DNA of 64,000 nt from Chromatiales bacterium (GCA_020445605.1 JAGRGH010000003.1:80150-144149); one strand, 5' to 3'. Counted from the stretch's first letter, positions 14,457 through 23,887 are shown. The notes: generated by a model not told the origin, from the letters alone. Made by a program: numbers and translations.

Positions 14457-14962
14457 GGCAGGCGCTCCAGCGTGATGAAGCTGTAGCGGTGCGGGTTCTT
14501 CGCGTCGGCCGTGTGCGTCTCGCGCAGCGTCTCGCGCCACTGGCGGCGGTCGAGATCGGGAAACCAGGTGTCGCCCTGAAACGCCGCGTCGATTTCGGTC
14601 CGATAGATGCGCGTGGCGAGCGGCAGGGCCATCGCGTAGATCTGCGCGCCGCCGATGATCATGACCTCGGGCACAGCGCCGGCCGCGGCGAGTGCCGCAT
14701 CCAGATCGATAACGACCACGGCGCCATCGGCGCGGAAGGCCGGGTTGCGCGTCACGACAATGTTCGTGCGCCGCGGCAGCGGCTCGCGCAGTGATTCGAA
14801 GGTACGCCGGCCCATGATCACCGGCTTGCCGATGGTCAGTTCACGGAAATGCGCCATGTCGGCGGGCAGCCGCCAGGGCAGGCCGTTGCGTGCGCCGATC
14901 AGCCCGTTGCGGTCGGTGGCCACGATCAGCGCGATACGTGTTCCGGTGGAAGTCTCCGACAT
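14453..14962 (-). CDS. folA: Dihydrofolate reductase
   Basis: A 169-residue DHFR. The family core is clear: IALIVATDRNGLIGARNGLP, then WRLPADMAHF with the active-site acidic residue, GKPVIMGRRTFESL, and MIIGGAQIYAMAL. It reduces dihydrofolate to tetrahydrofolate with NADPH. It is divergent from the methyltransferase gene at 15034, and its stop overlaps the start of the DUF72-like gene. Confidence 0.95.
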   Translation of the reverse strand: MSETSTGTRIALIVATDRNGLIGARNGLPWRLPADMAHFRELTIGKPVIMGRRTFESLREPLPRRTNIVVTRNPAFRADGAVVVIDLDAALAAAGAVPEVMIIGGAQIYAMALPLATRIYRTEIDAAFQGDTWFPDLDRRQWRETLRETHTADAKNPHRYSFITLERLP

Positions 14963-15033
14963 GAAGTAAATTTACACGGTCACCCGCGGCCGCACGAGCC
15001 ATGCGGGGGCTGCCGAGCTGCCGGAGTACGTCG

Positions 15034-15720
15034 ATGCGCAATCTCGTGATCGGGCTGATGCTGAGCCTCGCGGCCGTGACGGCCGCGCGGGCGCTCGACG
15101 AGCAGAGTGTGCGTCCCGGCGTGAACAGGAATTACGAGAACCCCGACTTCGAGGCGTGGGCTGCGCGGTTCGAGCAGCCGCAGCGCGAGCTGTATGCGCG
15201 CCGCGCCGATGTGCTGGCCGCGAGCCGGGTGCGCCCGGGTATGGCGGTCGCCGACATCGGTGCCGGCACCGGTCTGTACACCCGCGAGTTTGCCGCGGCG
15301 GTGGGTCCGTCCGGCACGGTGTATGCCGTGGATATCGCGCGCTCGTTTCTCGACGGCATCGAGCGCCTCAACCGCGAGCGCGGCATCACCAACGTGCGCA
15401 CGGTGCTGAACAATCCACGTTCGGTGGAACTGCCCGAGCAGTCGATCGATCTCGCCTTCGTCGCGGCGACCTACCACCACTTCGAGTATCCGCAGAGCAC
15501 GCTCGCGTCGATTCGCCAGGCATTGCGCCCGCGCGGGCAGCTGATCGTGATCGACTTCCGCAAGGCGCCGGGCGTGAGTTCGCCCTGGGTCATGCAGCAT
15601 GTGCGCGGCGATCAGCGCCAGACGGTCGCGGAGATCGAGGCGGCGGGTTTCGAACTCGTCGAGGATCTGCTGTTGTTGCGCGAGAACTTTTTCCTGCGAT
15701 TCCGCCCGCGCGGCAAGTGA
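15034..15720 (+). CDS. Class I SAM-dependent methyltransferase-like protein with signal peptide
   Basis: A 228-residue protein with a predicted N-terminal signal peptide (MRNLVIGLMLSLAAVTAARA). This is followed by a Rossmann-type methyltransferase domain: motif I VADIGAGTGLYTREFAAAV, acidic end of strand 2 VYAVDIARS, and motif IV near LAFVAATYHHF. An export signal on a SAM enzyme is unexpected because SAM is cytosolic; the helix could instead be an anchor. The ATG at 15034 has GGAG eight bases upstream, so it is preferred to the ATG at 15001. The substrate is unknown. Confidence 0.75.
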   Translation: MRNLVIGLMLSLAAVTAARALDEQSVRPGVNRNYENPDFEAWAARFEQPQRELYARRADVLAASRVRPGMAVADIGAGTGLYTREFAAAVGPSGTVYAVDIARSFLDGIERLNRERGITNVRTVLNNPRSVELPEQSIDLAFVAATYHHFEYPQSTLASIRQALRPRGQLIVIDFRKAPGVSSPWVMQHVRGDQRQTVAEIEAAGFELVEDLLLLRENFFLRFRPRGK

Positions 15721-15730
15721 TGCTTCAGGC

Positions 15731-16498
15731 GTGTGCACGCTGATCATCGCTTTACGTCCGGGTCACGACTGGCCCGTCGTGCTGGGCGCAAACCGCGACG
15801 AGCGCATCGAGCGCGAATCGCGCCCGCCCGCTCGCCACTGGCCGGATCGCAGCCAGGTCGTCGCCGGGCTGGACACGGTCGGCGGCGGCAGCTGGCTCGG
15901 CGTCAGCGACTGGGGGCTGGTCGCCGCGGTCATGAACCGTTCCGGCACGCTCGGGCCGCAGGACGGCAAGCGTTCGCGCGGCGAGCTCGTGCTCGAAGCG
16001 CTGGAACACCCGGACGCGCGCAGCGCCGCGCTGGCCCTGGTCGACCTGAATCCCGCGGCCTACCGGCCGTTCAACCTGTTCGTCGCCGATGCGGCTTCCG
16101 CGCACTGGCTGCGGCTCGTGGAGGGTGGTTCGAAAGTCGAGGCGATGGCGCTGACGCGCGGCGTGCACATGCTGACCGCGCGCGATCTGAACGACACACA
16201 CGATGCGCGCATTCGCGTGCACTTGCGGCGGTTGCGGTCCGCGGCGCTGCCCGACCCCGACCGTGACGACTGGTCGGACTGGCAGCGGCTGCTGGCCTCG
16301 CGCCTGCATGCGGAAAGCGACGGGCCCGGCGCGGCCATGTGTGTCGGACCGCACGACGGCTTTGGTACCGTGTCGAGTGCACTGGTCGCACTGCCGCGGC
16401 ATACGGTCGGCGACATCCGGCCGCGCATGCTGTATGCACCGGTCGCCCCCGAGTCCGGCGATTGGCGAGCGATTGATTTGACCGCGGCACGCGTTTGA
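15731..16498 (+). CDS. NRDE family protein (TANGO2-like)
   Basis: A 255-residue protein with the family signature LGANRDERIERESRPPARHW (about residues 16-35), GGGSWLGVSDWG and AAVMNRSG. The start is GTG at 15731, placing the conserved cysteine at position 2 (M-C-T-L), as in NRDE proteins, which are thought to be Ntn-hydrolase-like. The family has been linked to heme or lipid handling in eukaryotes (TANGO2); the bacterial role is unclear. It starts 10 bases after the methyltransferase stop and is likely co-transcribed. Confidence 0.88.
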   Translation: MCTLIIALRPGHDWPVVLGANRDERIERESRPPARHWPDRSQVVAGLDTVGGGSWLGVSDWGLVAAVMNRSGTLGPQDGKRSRGELVLEALEHPDARSAALALVDLNPAAYRPFNLFVADAASAHWLRLVEGGSKVEAMALTRGVHMLTARDLNDTHDARIRVHLRRLRSAALPDPDRDDWSDWQRLLASRLHAESDGPGAAMCVGPHDGFGTVSSALVALPRHTVGDIRPRMLYAPVAPESGDWRAIDLTAARV

Positions 16499-16549
16499 TC
16501 TTTCCTCCTGTGAGACCGGTTCCAGGAAGTATGTTCTGAGGAGTTACGC

Positions 16550-17431
16550 ATGATTCGTTCCGTTGCTTTGATTGCGGCATTCGTCGCGACCGGTGTCTTC
16601 GCCCAGGGCTACGAGCCGCACCAGAACCCGATCGGCGCGAGTGCCTGGTGGTGGGATGCCGCGTGGTGGGACAGCGGTCAGCTCGCAGCGGCCGATTCGC
16701 ATCCGCTGCGCACCGGGTGGGTCGAATACCCGAGTGGTGAAACCAATGTGCCGGCCATGGTCGTGCGCCCCGACGACGACCAGCGCTACCCGGCGGTGCT
16801 GTATCAGCACGGCCGCCGCGGGCTGGACGATCTCGTGCAGGGGCAGGTGCGACGCATCGCCGCGCGGGGTTTCGTCGTGCTCGCGCCGGACCTCTACAGC
16901 GCGCACTTCATCGAAAAGCTGCCGATCGAGCACGATTACTCGATCGAGGCCGACGTCGCGGCGGGTCTCGACGTACTGCTTGCGCGTGATGATGTCTCGA
17001 CCACGCGCGCCTGTCTTGCGTCGCACACTCGTGGTGGCTACATGACCCTGAAGGCCGCCGTGACCCACGGGCGGCAGGACGATGCGGCGGTGTGTTACGT
17101 GTCCTGGTATCCGCACTGGCAGGACCCGAACGCGCCCGAGGCGATGCAGGTCTATCGCTACGCGACCGAGGTGGACTCCCTGAAGCTGCCGGTCATGATC
17201 TTCATTGGCGAGCAGGAACAGTACCAGCGGCGCCGCTCCATCGAGACCGGCATTGATGCGCTGAAGGCGCTGGGGCGTGATGCGACGCTGATCGTCTACC
17301 CGGGCGTCGGCCGTGGCTTCGACTTCCGCCCGCCGAACGTGCGTACGTTTGCGGATGATCTCGCCGCGAAAGATGCCATCACACGCGCCGCGACATTCAT
17401 CCGCTCACATCTGGCGGCACACGCCAAATGA
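16550..17431 (+). CDS. Exported dienelactone hydrolase-like alpha/beta hydrolase
   Basis: A 293-residue protein with a signal peptide (MIRSVALIAAFVATGVFA) and an alpha/beta-hydrolase core: VLYQHGRRGLDD, VVLAPDLYS and a late histidine-containing region. In dienelactone hydrolases the nucleophile lies in G-x-C/S-x-G-G. Here the aligned segment reads SHTRGG (residues 158-163), placing threonine 160 at the nucleophile position. Either the protein is inactive, it uses a different residue such as Ser158, or it represents an unusual subgroup. GAGG lies upstream of the ATG. The substrate is unknown. Confidence 0.72.
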   Translation: MIRSVALIAAFVATGVFAQGYEPHQNPIGASAWWWDAAWWDSGQLAAADSHPLRTGWVEYPSGETNVPAMVVRPDDDQRYPAVLYQHGRRGLDDLVQGQVRRIAARGFVVLAPDLYSAHFIEKLPIEHDYSIEADVAAGLDVLLARDDVSTTRACLASHTRGGYMTLKAAVTHGRQDDAAVCYVSWYPHWQDPNAPEAMQVYRYATEVDSLKLPVMIFIGEQEQYQRRRSIETGIDALKALGRDATLIVYPGVGRGFDFRPPNVRTFADDLAAKDAITRAATFIRSHLAAHAK

Positions 17432-17455
17432 CCCACTGGTCGAGCATGTTTCGCC

Positions 17456-17472
17456 GGGTGCCCACCGCGCAC
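17456..17472 (+). repeat. Direct repeat GGGTGCsCACCGCGCAC, left copy
   Basis: A 17-base sequence recurs at 19458-19474 with one mismatch. The two copies bracket the three-repeat protein and the radical SAM gene. From memory, GGGTGCGCACCGCGCACC-type words recur in many proteobacterial genomes, so they could be dispersed repeats rather than the ends of a unit. Confidence 0.6.
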
Positions 17473-17490
17473 GGGAGCGGTCGGTTTTGA

Positions 17491-17507
17491 ACCGCAAAGG
17501 CGCAAAG
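17491..17507 (+). repeat. Dispersed-type ACCGCAAAGGCGCAAAG motif
   Basis: The sequence ACCGCAAAGGCGCAAAG contains a short internal tandem (GCAAAG twice, 7 bases apart). Similar words are common between genes in many bacteria by general experience. It lies between the hydrolase stop and the three-repeat protein. Its role is unknown. Confidence 0.4.
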
Positions 17508-17572
17508 ATCGCCGAGGGAATTCGTGGGGTCGCAGGGTGCCTGCCGCGCACCGTGTGTGCGGGAGACGCGAA

Positions 17573-18376
17573 ATGATCTACCAGATGGTTTCACACAGCG
17601 GAGCGGGCTTGTTTGCCACGAGAATGCCGGCCGGCATTTTTTCGGCGCTTGGTGGATTCGACCTGAGATTCACCAACAGTGATCACCATGTCAACCAGAT
17701 GATCGTGGGTGGCGTGACCAGCGGCCGTTCACTGGAGGATTACGACAGCTACCTGATCGGTCTCAGTGACGGCGATTCAAACGATCCACTGGGTTCGGGC
17801 GACCCCATCTCCGCGTGGGCCAAGTGGGTGAATCTGGGGGCCCGCCCGACCTTCGCTGCAAGCGGCCGAAGCAACGGCCGCGGCAGGGCAACGGTGCGCA
17901 TCCCCGAGCTGAACGACGACGAGCTGTTCGTCCTGCGCGGATTCTCGATCATGGGCGCACGCGGCCGGAACCACCACCTGCGTCAGCTGGGTGTCCGGCA
18001 CCTGCGTCGCAGCCACAGCATAGAGGTCAGTTTCGCGGACGATTCGGCAGGCGATGACAGCTTCAGTTTCAGCGTTCTGTACACCGTGGTGCAGCATGCC
18101 CGCTTGACGGGCACACGCATCACGCCGCATTTTTTTGGCCCCTTTTCCACCACCTTCGTTTTTACCGAGCAGACCACGACGCCCAAGCCCGTGCGGGGCT
18201 TTTCCCTGTTGTCCGGATTTCATTTCGAGTTTGACGATCACGATCATCAGTTTCGGCGCATCACCATCGACCCGGTGAGCCACACGGCGTTTGAGGTGTG
18301 GTTTACCGACGATGAGCGTGACAACCGTGTTTCCGCAAGCCTGGACTATGTGCTGATGATGGGCTACATCGCCTGA
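17573..18376 (+). CDS. Unrecognised protein with three internal repeats
   Basis: A 267-residue protein that I cannot place in a family. It has no signal peptide. Three segments share a pattern of L-x-G-F, alternating hydrophobics, a His/Asp-rich turn (SDHH, GRNHH, DHDH), a short strand, then an acidic end (F-x-D-D). They lie at about residues 24-70, 119-172 and 211-262. This suggests a repeated beta-sheet unit, perhaps metal-binding or sugar-binding. GGGAGACGCGAA precedes the ATG. It is convergent with the radical SAM gene, and both lie between two copies of a 17-base direct repeat. Confidence 0.7.
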   Translation: MIYQMVSHSGAGLFATRMPAGIFSALGGFDLRFTNSDHHVNQMIVGGVTSGRSLEDYDSYLIGLSDGDSNDPLGSGDPISAWAKWVNLGARPTFAASGRSNGRGRATVRIPELNDDELFVLRGFSIMGARGRNHHLRQLGVRHLRRSHSIEVSFADDSAGDDSFSFSVLYTVVQHARLTGTRITPHFFGPFSTTFVFTEQTTTPKPVRGFSLLSGFHFEFDDHDHQFRRITIDPVSHTAFEVWFTDDERDNRVSASLDYVLMMGYIA

Positions 18377-18417
18377 ACGGGCGGCAGGCAACGCGGGCCT
18401 CCGGCGGCGCGAACGCG

Positions 18418-19443
18418 CTATGCGCCGCGCAGCTTGCGACGCAAGCCGCGTAGCAAACGCCTGGCCATCGATGTTTCCTCAGGTCGTTTGATCCAGTCAT
18501 TGTTTACACGGCGCGACAGATAGATATCACAGTTGCTGCACGGCAGGTCGTCGCGATGGGGCGCCTGCCCCATCAGCATCCTGCGCGCATATTCGATCTT
18601 CTCGCCGGAGAGCGCCTGCTGCAGGCCGTCCTCCATGGCGTTGCCGCCAAAGTCGCCCCAGAAATTGCGACAGCAACCGAGCACCTTGCCGTCCCAGTTG
18701 ATCTGCGGTTCATCCCAGAGCTGCAGACAGATGCCGGCCATGTAGTCGCGCCCGTTGCGCGCCTTGAACGCCGCTCGGGAGGGAACGCCAAATTCCCCGG
18801 TTGCGACTTCATCGCTCCATGGGGATAGCTTCTCGTCCCAGGACAGCTTCGGACGGAATTGCATGTCGAGTGAGCGGGCAAACGATCTGGCCGCTTCCAG
18901 CTCATGCTCGTTGTGGCCAAACAGGATGAACTGCCAGCGCAGTTTCGGATACGGCGATCGATACTGCGCCTTGTAACGATTGATGGTTTTGATATTGCGG
19001 ATCACCGTGTCCAGGTCTCCGCCCACACGGTACCTTGCGTAGCTCGACTGGCTGACGCCATCGATGGAGCAGGTCATTCGTCTGACCCCATACTTGACGA
19101 CGCCCTCCAACACCTCTTCGCGCACATTGTTGAGGTTCACTCCATTCTCGGCCGAGACGTGGACGCCTCTGGTGTGCGCGTACTCGAGAATGCTCAGTAG
19201 CTGTGGATTGAGGAAGATCTCGCCGTAGTTGGACAGCTCGATTTCCCTGAGCCACGGGCTTTCATCGACCAGCTTGCGGAAATCCTCCAAACGCAGGAAT
19301 CCGTTGCCAATGGTTGGCAAGATCGCCTTGCTTGCCGTGGGGCAGGAGGGGCACTTGAGCTGGCAGGCCGAGCAGGCTTCGAGCCGGATTTTCGGGTAGG
19401 TACGGCGGGACAAGGGTCTTTCCACAATCTGCACCGATTCCAT
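18418..19443 (-). CDS. Radical SAM/SPASM domain protein
   Basis: A 341-residue protein with the radical SAM cluster C27-x3-C31-x2-C34 (within CSACQLKCPSC) in an LEACSACQLKCPSC context. The C-terminal SPASM-like region has cysteines in GICLQLW, LGCCRNFW and LPCSNCDIY. Such enzymes make radical-based changes to peptides, nucleotides or lipids. The tail is highly basic (RRLLRGLRRKLRGA). The start at 19443 is preferred to 19467, since the earlier ATG falls inside a dispersed repeat. No peptide precursor gene is obvious, although the neighbouring three-repeat protein is a candidate partner. The substrate is unknown. Confidence 0.82.
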   Translation of the reverse strand: MESVQIVERPLSRRTYPKIRLEACSACQLKCPSCPTASKAILPTIGNGFLRLEDFRKLVDESPWLREIELSNYGEIFLNPQLLSILEYAHTRGVHVSAENGVNLNNVREEVLEGVVKYGVRRMTCSIDGVSQSSYARYRVGGDLDTVIRNIKTINRYKAQYRSPYPKLRWQFILFGHNEHELEAARSFARSLDMQFRPKLSWDEKLSPWSDEVATGEFGVPSRAAFKARNGRDYMAGICLQLWDEPQINWDGKVLGCCRNFWGDFGGNAMEDGLQQALSGEKIEYARRMLMGQAPHRDDLPCSNCDIYLSRRVNNDWIKRPEETSMARRLLRGLRRKLRGA

Positions 19444-19457
19444 CAAACCGGTTCGTA

Positions 19458-19474
19458 GGGTGCGCACCGCGCAC
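19458..19474 (+). repeat. Direct repeat GGGTGCsCACCGCGCAC, right copy
   Basis: This is the right-hand copy of the 17-base repeat at 17456-17472 (one mismatch), just upstream of the radical SAM start. The two copies are 2002 bases apart. Confidence 0.6.
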
Positions 19475-19504
19475 CATTTGCGCTCAGTGGGTCGCCCCGG
19501 TGAC

Positions 19505-19942
19505 TCAGGGCAGCAACAGCCGCCCGCCGGGCTTGAGTTCGCCGGGGCAGTAGCCCTGCGCGATGGCGCGTGAGTACCAGTATTCTGCTTCGGAGAAATC
19601 CGCGGGCATGCCGATGCCGGCCTCGGTCAGGGCCGCGAGTTCGGCCTGTGCATGGGGATTGCCGCGTTCGGCGGCGATGCGGTACCACTCGATCGAGCGC
19701 TTGCGGTCAGCGTCGACACCGAGCCCGCGCTGGTAGGCAAAGGCCAGGAACATCGCGGCCTCGCCGCTGCCGGCCCCGGCCGCGCGTTCGAAGGCCGGAA
19801 TGGCCACGGCGTGATTGCCGCGGTTGAACTCGCGCACGGCGGCGTCAAGCCCGTCGGCGCCCGCGGGCTGCGTCGCGAGCAGGGCCAGCGCGAGCGTCAG
19901 CGCGCCAGTTCGTCGTCGCGGTAGTGCACGTCGCGCCAGCAT
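19505..19942 (-). CDS. Exported Sel1-repeat protein
   Basis: A 145-residue protein with an n-region rich in arginine, then a hydrophobic stretch (ALTLALALLATQPAGA) that looks like a signal peptide. This is followed by two or three Sel1-like repeats (AAMFLAFAYQRGLGVDADRK, then SIEWYRIAAERGNPHAQAEL). Sel1 repeats mediate protein contacts. The start overlaps the end of the upstream 73-residue gene by 46 bases in another frame; no later ATG preserves the signal peptide. The partner is unknown. Confidence 0.7.
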   Translation of the reverse strand: MLARRALPRRRTGALTLALALLATQPAGADGLDAAVREFNRGNHAVAIPAFERAAGAGSGEAAMFLAFAYQRGLGVDADRKRSIEWYRIAAERGNPHAQAELAALTEAGIGMPADFSEAEYWYSRAIAQGYCPGELKPGGRLLLP

Positions 19943-20118
19943 TGTGGCAGCGCCTCGCCGGATGGAAAGACGAGAGCAGACTTCCCGAACTTCTCGGCGT
20001 CCTGCATCTCCTCGCCGTAGTGGTAGCGCCCGACGATGTTCGGGTGGTTCGGGTTGAACAGGTCGGCGAGGCTCAGGACCTCGACCAGATGGCCGTTTTC
20101 GCGATGCTTGAGAAACAT
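19897..20118 (-). CDS. Small conserved protein (73 residues)
   Basis: A short protein beginning MFLKHRENGHLVEVLSLADL with ALVFPSGEALPQCW near the end. It matches a small family common in gammaproteobacteria and often labelled acetyltransferase in databases, although it is far too small for one. AGGAGA lies seven bases before the ATG, a clear ribosome-binding site. It is 25 bases downstream of ibaG and probably in the same transcript. The function is unknown. Confidence 0.75.
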   Translation of the reverse strand: MFLKHRENGHLVEVLSLADLFNPNHPNIVGRYHYGEEMQDAEKFGKSALVFPSGEALPQCWRDVHYRDDELAR

Positions 20119-20143
20119 GATCGTTCTCCTGCCGTGAGCGCGT

Positions 20144-20377
20144 TTATGGCTGCTCCTCAGGAGTATAGGTCTTGAACGACAGGGCGTGCAGGCGGCCGCT
20201 GGCGATTTCGGCGTTGACGGTCGCGTAGACGAGCCGCTGGCGCGCGACGGCCGAAAGCCCGGCGAAGGCGGGGCTGACGACGACGGCCTCGAAGTGGCTG
20301 CCGTCGCCGCTGACGGTAACCTCACAATCGGGCATACCGGCGCGGATCAGGTCTTCGACTTCCGATGGTTCCATCAT
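20144..20377 (-). CDS. ibaG: BolA/IbaG family protein
   Basis: A 77-residue BolA-fold protein. The family end motif is visible in LHALSFKTYTPEE, with the conserved histidine that helps bind Fe-S clusters together with monothiol glutaredoxins. BolA proteins take part in iron-sulfur cluster trafficking. In E. coli ibaG lies next to murA; here it is coupled instead to an MBL hydrolase and prfC, overlapping the former by four bases. The IbaG rather than BolA assignment is inferred from size and the acidic N-terminus. Confidence 0.82.
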   Translation of the reverse strand: MMEPSEVEDLIRAGMPDCEVTVSGDGSHFEAVVVSPAFAGLSAVARQRLVYATVNAEIASGRLHALSFKTYTPEEQP

Positions 20378-21068
20378 GAATGTTTGCCTCCGGGTTCGGC
20401 GTCATACGGCTCGTGGCGCACGCGGTCGTGCACGTGCATGCGGTAGTTCACGAACGCGGCGCGTTCGTCGAAGTGCATGAAGGGATTGCCGGCGCGCTCC
20501 TCGGCGATGGTCGAGGTCGGCGTGACCGAGTAGTTGTGCCCGGGGCGGATGACCGTATCCGGCGTCTGTTCGGCAGCCAGCCGGCGCAGGGTGTCGAACA
20601 TCTGGTTGGGGTCGCCGCCGGCGAGATCGCAGCGACCGCAACCGAACACGAACAGGGTGTCGCCCGTGATCAGGTCGCGACCCAGCCGATAGCAGGCCGA
20701 TCCCGGAGTGTGGCCCGGCGTGTGCAGCACCTCGATCTCGGTATCGCCCAGGGCGATGCGGTCGCCGCCGTGGTGCAGGGTGGGCAGGTCCGTGTGCCGT
20801 CCCCAGAATTGCGCCTCGGCCTTCAGCAGATGCAGTCGTGGGTCGGCGTGCGCGCGCAGCGCGTCGATGCCGTTGATGTGATCGTGGTGGCTGTGGGTGA
20901 GCAGGATGTCGGTGATGCGGAGGTCCTGCTCGCGCGCCAGCCGCTGGATCGCTTCGACCTCCCAGGCCGGGTCGACCACGGCCGCGCGACGACTCGCGAT
21001 GTCTTCGATGACGTACACGAAGTTCGCCATCGGGCCGAGTTCAAGCGTATGCAGTTTGTAGCTGGCGC

Positions 21069-21072
<4 letters not shown>
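20374..21072 (-). CDS. Metallo-beta-lactamase fold hydrolase, glyoxalase II-like
   Basis: A 232-residue MBL-fold enzyme with the metal motif [12 protein letters not shown], a second histidine in [12 protein letters not shown], aspartate in LITGDTLF and a final histidine in VIRPGHNYS. It resembles the hydroxyacylglutathione hydrolase/persulfide dioxygenase group; its N-terminus ([13 protein letters not shown]) is of glyoxalase II type. The substrate is likely a glutathione thioester or persulfide but is not certain. It overlaps prfC and ibaG by four bases each. Confidence 0.82.
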
Positions 21073-22652
<1,580 letters not shown>

Positions 22653-22694
22653 GGGATACTTGTCGGCGGCGTACGCGGCGCGCACGATACCACC

Positions 22695-23033
22695 ATGGGT
22701 TATGTCATCGGTTTCGGACTGCTGCTCGCACTCGTCTGGTTTTGGCTCGACAGTTTGCGTGCGCGCGAGATTGCGACGGGCATCGCGCGCGAGTGGTGTT
22801 CGCGTCACGACCTGCAGCTGCTCGACGAGACCGTCGCGCTCGCGCGGCTGCGACTGGCCCGCGACGACGGCCAGCGGCTCGTCCCGGCGCGTCGCTACGG
22901 GTTCGACTACACCACCGGTGGGGGCGCTCGGTTTACCGGGTCCATCGACATGGTCGGCCGGCGATTCGCCGCGTTCGACTGGGGCAATGGCGAATCGATC
23001 ATCAATTCCACGGCGCAGAAAGAGCGCGCGTAG
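22695..23033 (+). CDS. DUF3301 membrane-anchored protein
   Basis: A 112-residue protein with one N-terminal membrane helix (about residues 2-18, [18 protein letters not shown]) and a DUF3301 core. The core contains [10 protein letters not shown] and [11 protein letters not shown], and a late AFDWGN. The family is widespread in gammaproteobacteria and its function is unknown. It is divergent from prfC and followed by the stacked MITEs. Confidence 0.82.
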   Translation: MGYVIGFGLLLALVWFWLDSLRAREIATGIAREWCSRHDLQLLDETVALARLRLARDDGQRLVPARRYGFDYTTGGGARFTGSIDMVGRRFAAFDWGNGESIINSTAQKERA

Positions 23034-23042
23034 CGGGACACC

Positions 23043-23309
23043 AGGGCCTGTTCACACTACGCGTGACGCAGCGACGGTGGCCGTTGTTGTGGCCAACAAG
23101 GCGCTGTGAGCGCAGTGTACTTGACGTACATCAGCGAACCGCAACGCGGTTGGACACCACAACGGCCCCGTCCCGCGGGGTTGCGCCCCAAAATCCGTCA
23201 TGCTGTGTTGCTCGTCGTTCATTTAGGCACGCTAAACCGCTCTCCTCGCGCCTTGCCTGACGGATTTTGGGGCAGCAACGCTGCGCCAAGCGTAGTGCGA
23301 ACAGGCCCT
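23043..23309. mobile_element. MITE-like element A with 31-base inverted ends
   Basis: A 267-base element. Its ends AGGGCCTGTTCACACTAC and the reverse complement of the right end match at 28 of 31 positions. Inside, a 16-base arm at 23185-23200 (GCCCCAAAATCCGTCA) is perfectly inverted at 23258-23273. There is no coding capacity beyond a chance frame. A related end is found at 35094-35130. The right end abuts the CTAG in which element B sits; the left flank reads CCAG, one mismatch from CTAG. Confidence 0.8.
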
Positions 23310-23311
23310 AG

Positions 23312-23461
23312 GGAAGCTCTGATCAATCCATCCCGAATTGCCAGAGCTTTGAGCCCGAAAAAGTGCGATTTTTCGTTTTCTTTCATTTTCAATGTGTTAC
23401 ACCCGTTGAAAATGGCGGCACGTCCATGTGCCGCAGGAAACTCTGACAATTCAGAGTTTCC
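23312..23461. mobile_element. MITE-like element B, copy 2 (CTAG target duplication)
   Basis: A 150-base element with the same ends as 2164-2244 and CTAG duplications at 23308-23311 and 23462-23465. Compared with copy 1 it carries about 69 extra internal bases rich in A and T, so copy 1 looks like an internally deleted form. The right CTAG contains the TAG stop of sspB on the minus strand. It is inserted directly at the edge of element A. Confidence 0.82.
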
Positions 23462-23854
23462 CTAGCGCACCAGTTTCAGGTTCGGTTTGCCGCGCGCCGG
23501 CGTCGAGTCGCCGTCGTCCGGGCCGCCCTCGGGCGGCGGTTCACTGCCGTCCGGCGGGAACACCATGCCTTCGCCGTTCTCGCGTGCGTAGATCGCGCGC
23601 ACGGCGGTCACCGGTACCTGTATGTCGCGCGGCTGGCCGCCGAAGCGGGCGCGAAAGGTGATCCAGTCATCGCCAAGCACCAGGGCGTGCACGGCGTTGG
23701 GTGCGATGTTCAGGATGATCTGGTCGTCCTTCACGAACTCCGCCGGCACGACCGTGCCCGCAACGCTGGCGTCCACCACCAGATGCGGCGTGGCGTCGTT
23801 ATCGAGGATCCATTCGTTGAGTGCGCGCAGCAGGTAGGGGCGGCTCGAGGTCAT
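23462..23854 (-). CDS. sspB: ClpXP protease specificity-enhancing factor SspB
   Basis: A 130-residue SspB. It starts RPYLLRALNEWILDNDATPH and shows VVPAEFVKDDQIILNIAP and the strand ITFRARFGG, all characteristic. After a linker rich in Pro, Glu and Gly it ends in KPNLKLVR, the ClpX-binding tail. SspB delivers ssrA-tagged proteins to ClpXP. It follows sspA by 33 bases. Its TAG stop falls in the CTAG duplication of a MITE, so the insertion left the reading frame intact. Confidence 0.95.
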   Translation of the reverse strand: MTSSRPYLLRALNEWILDNDATPHLVVDASVAGTVVPAEFVKDDQIILNIAPNAVHALVLGDDWITFRARFGGQPRDIQVPVTAVRAIYARENGEGMVFPPDGSEPPPEGGPDDGDSTPARGKPNLKLVR

Positions 23855-23887
23855 CGTGCGGGCGCGCCCGGCGGCGCGCGGCGGTCA

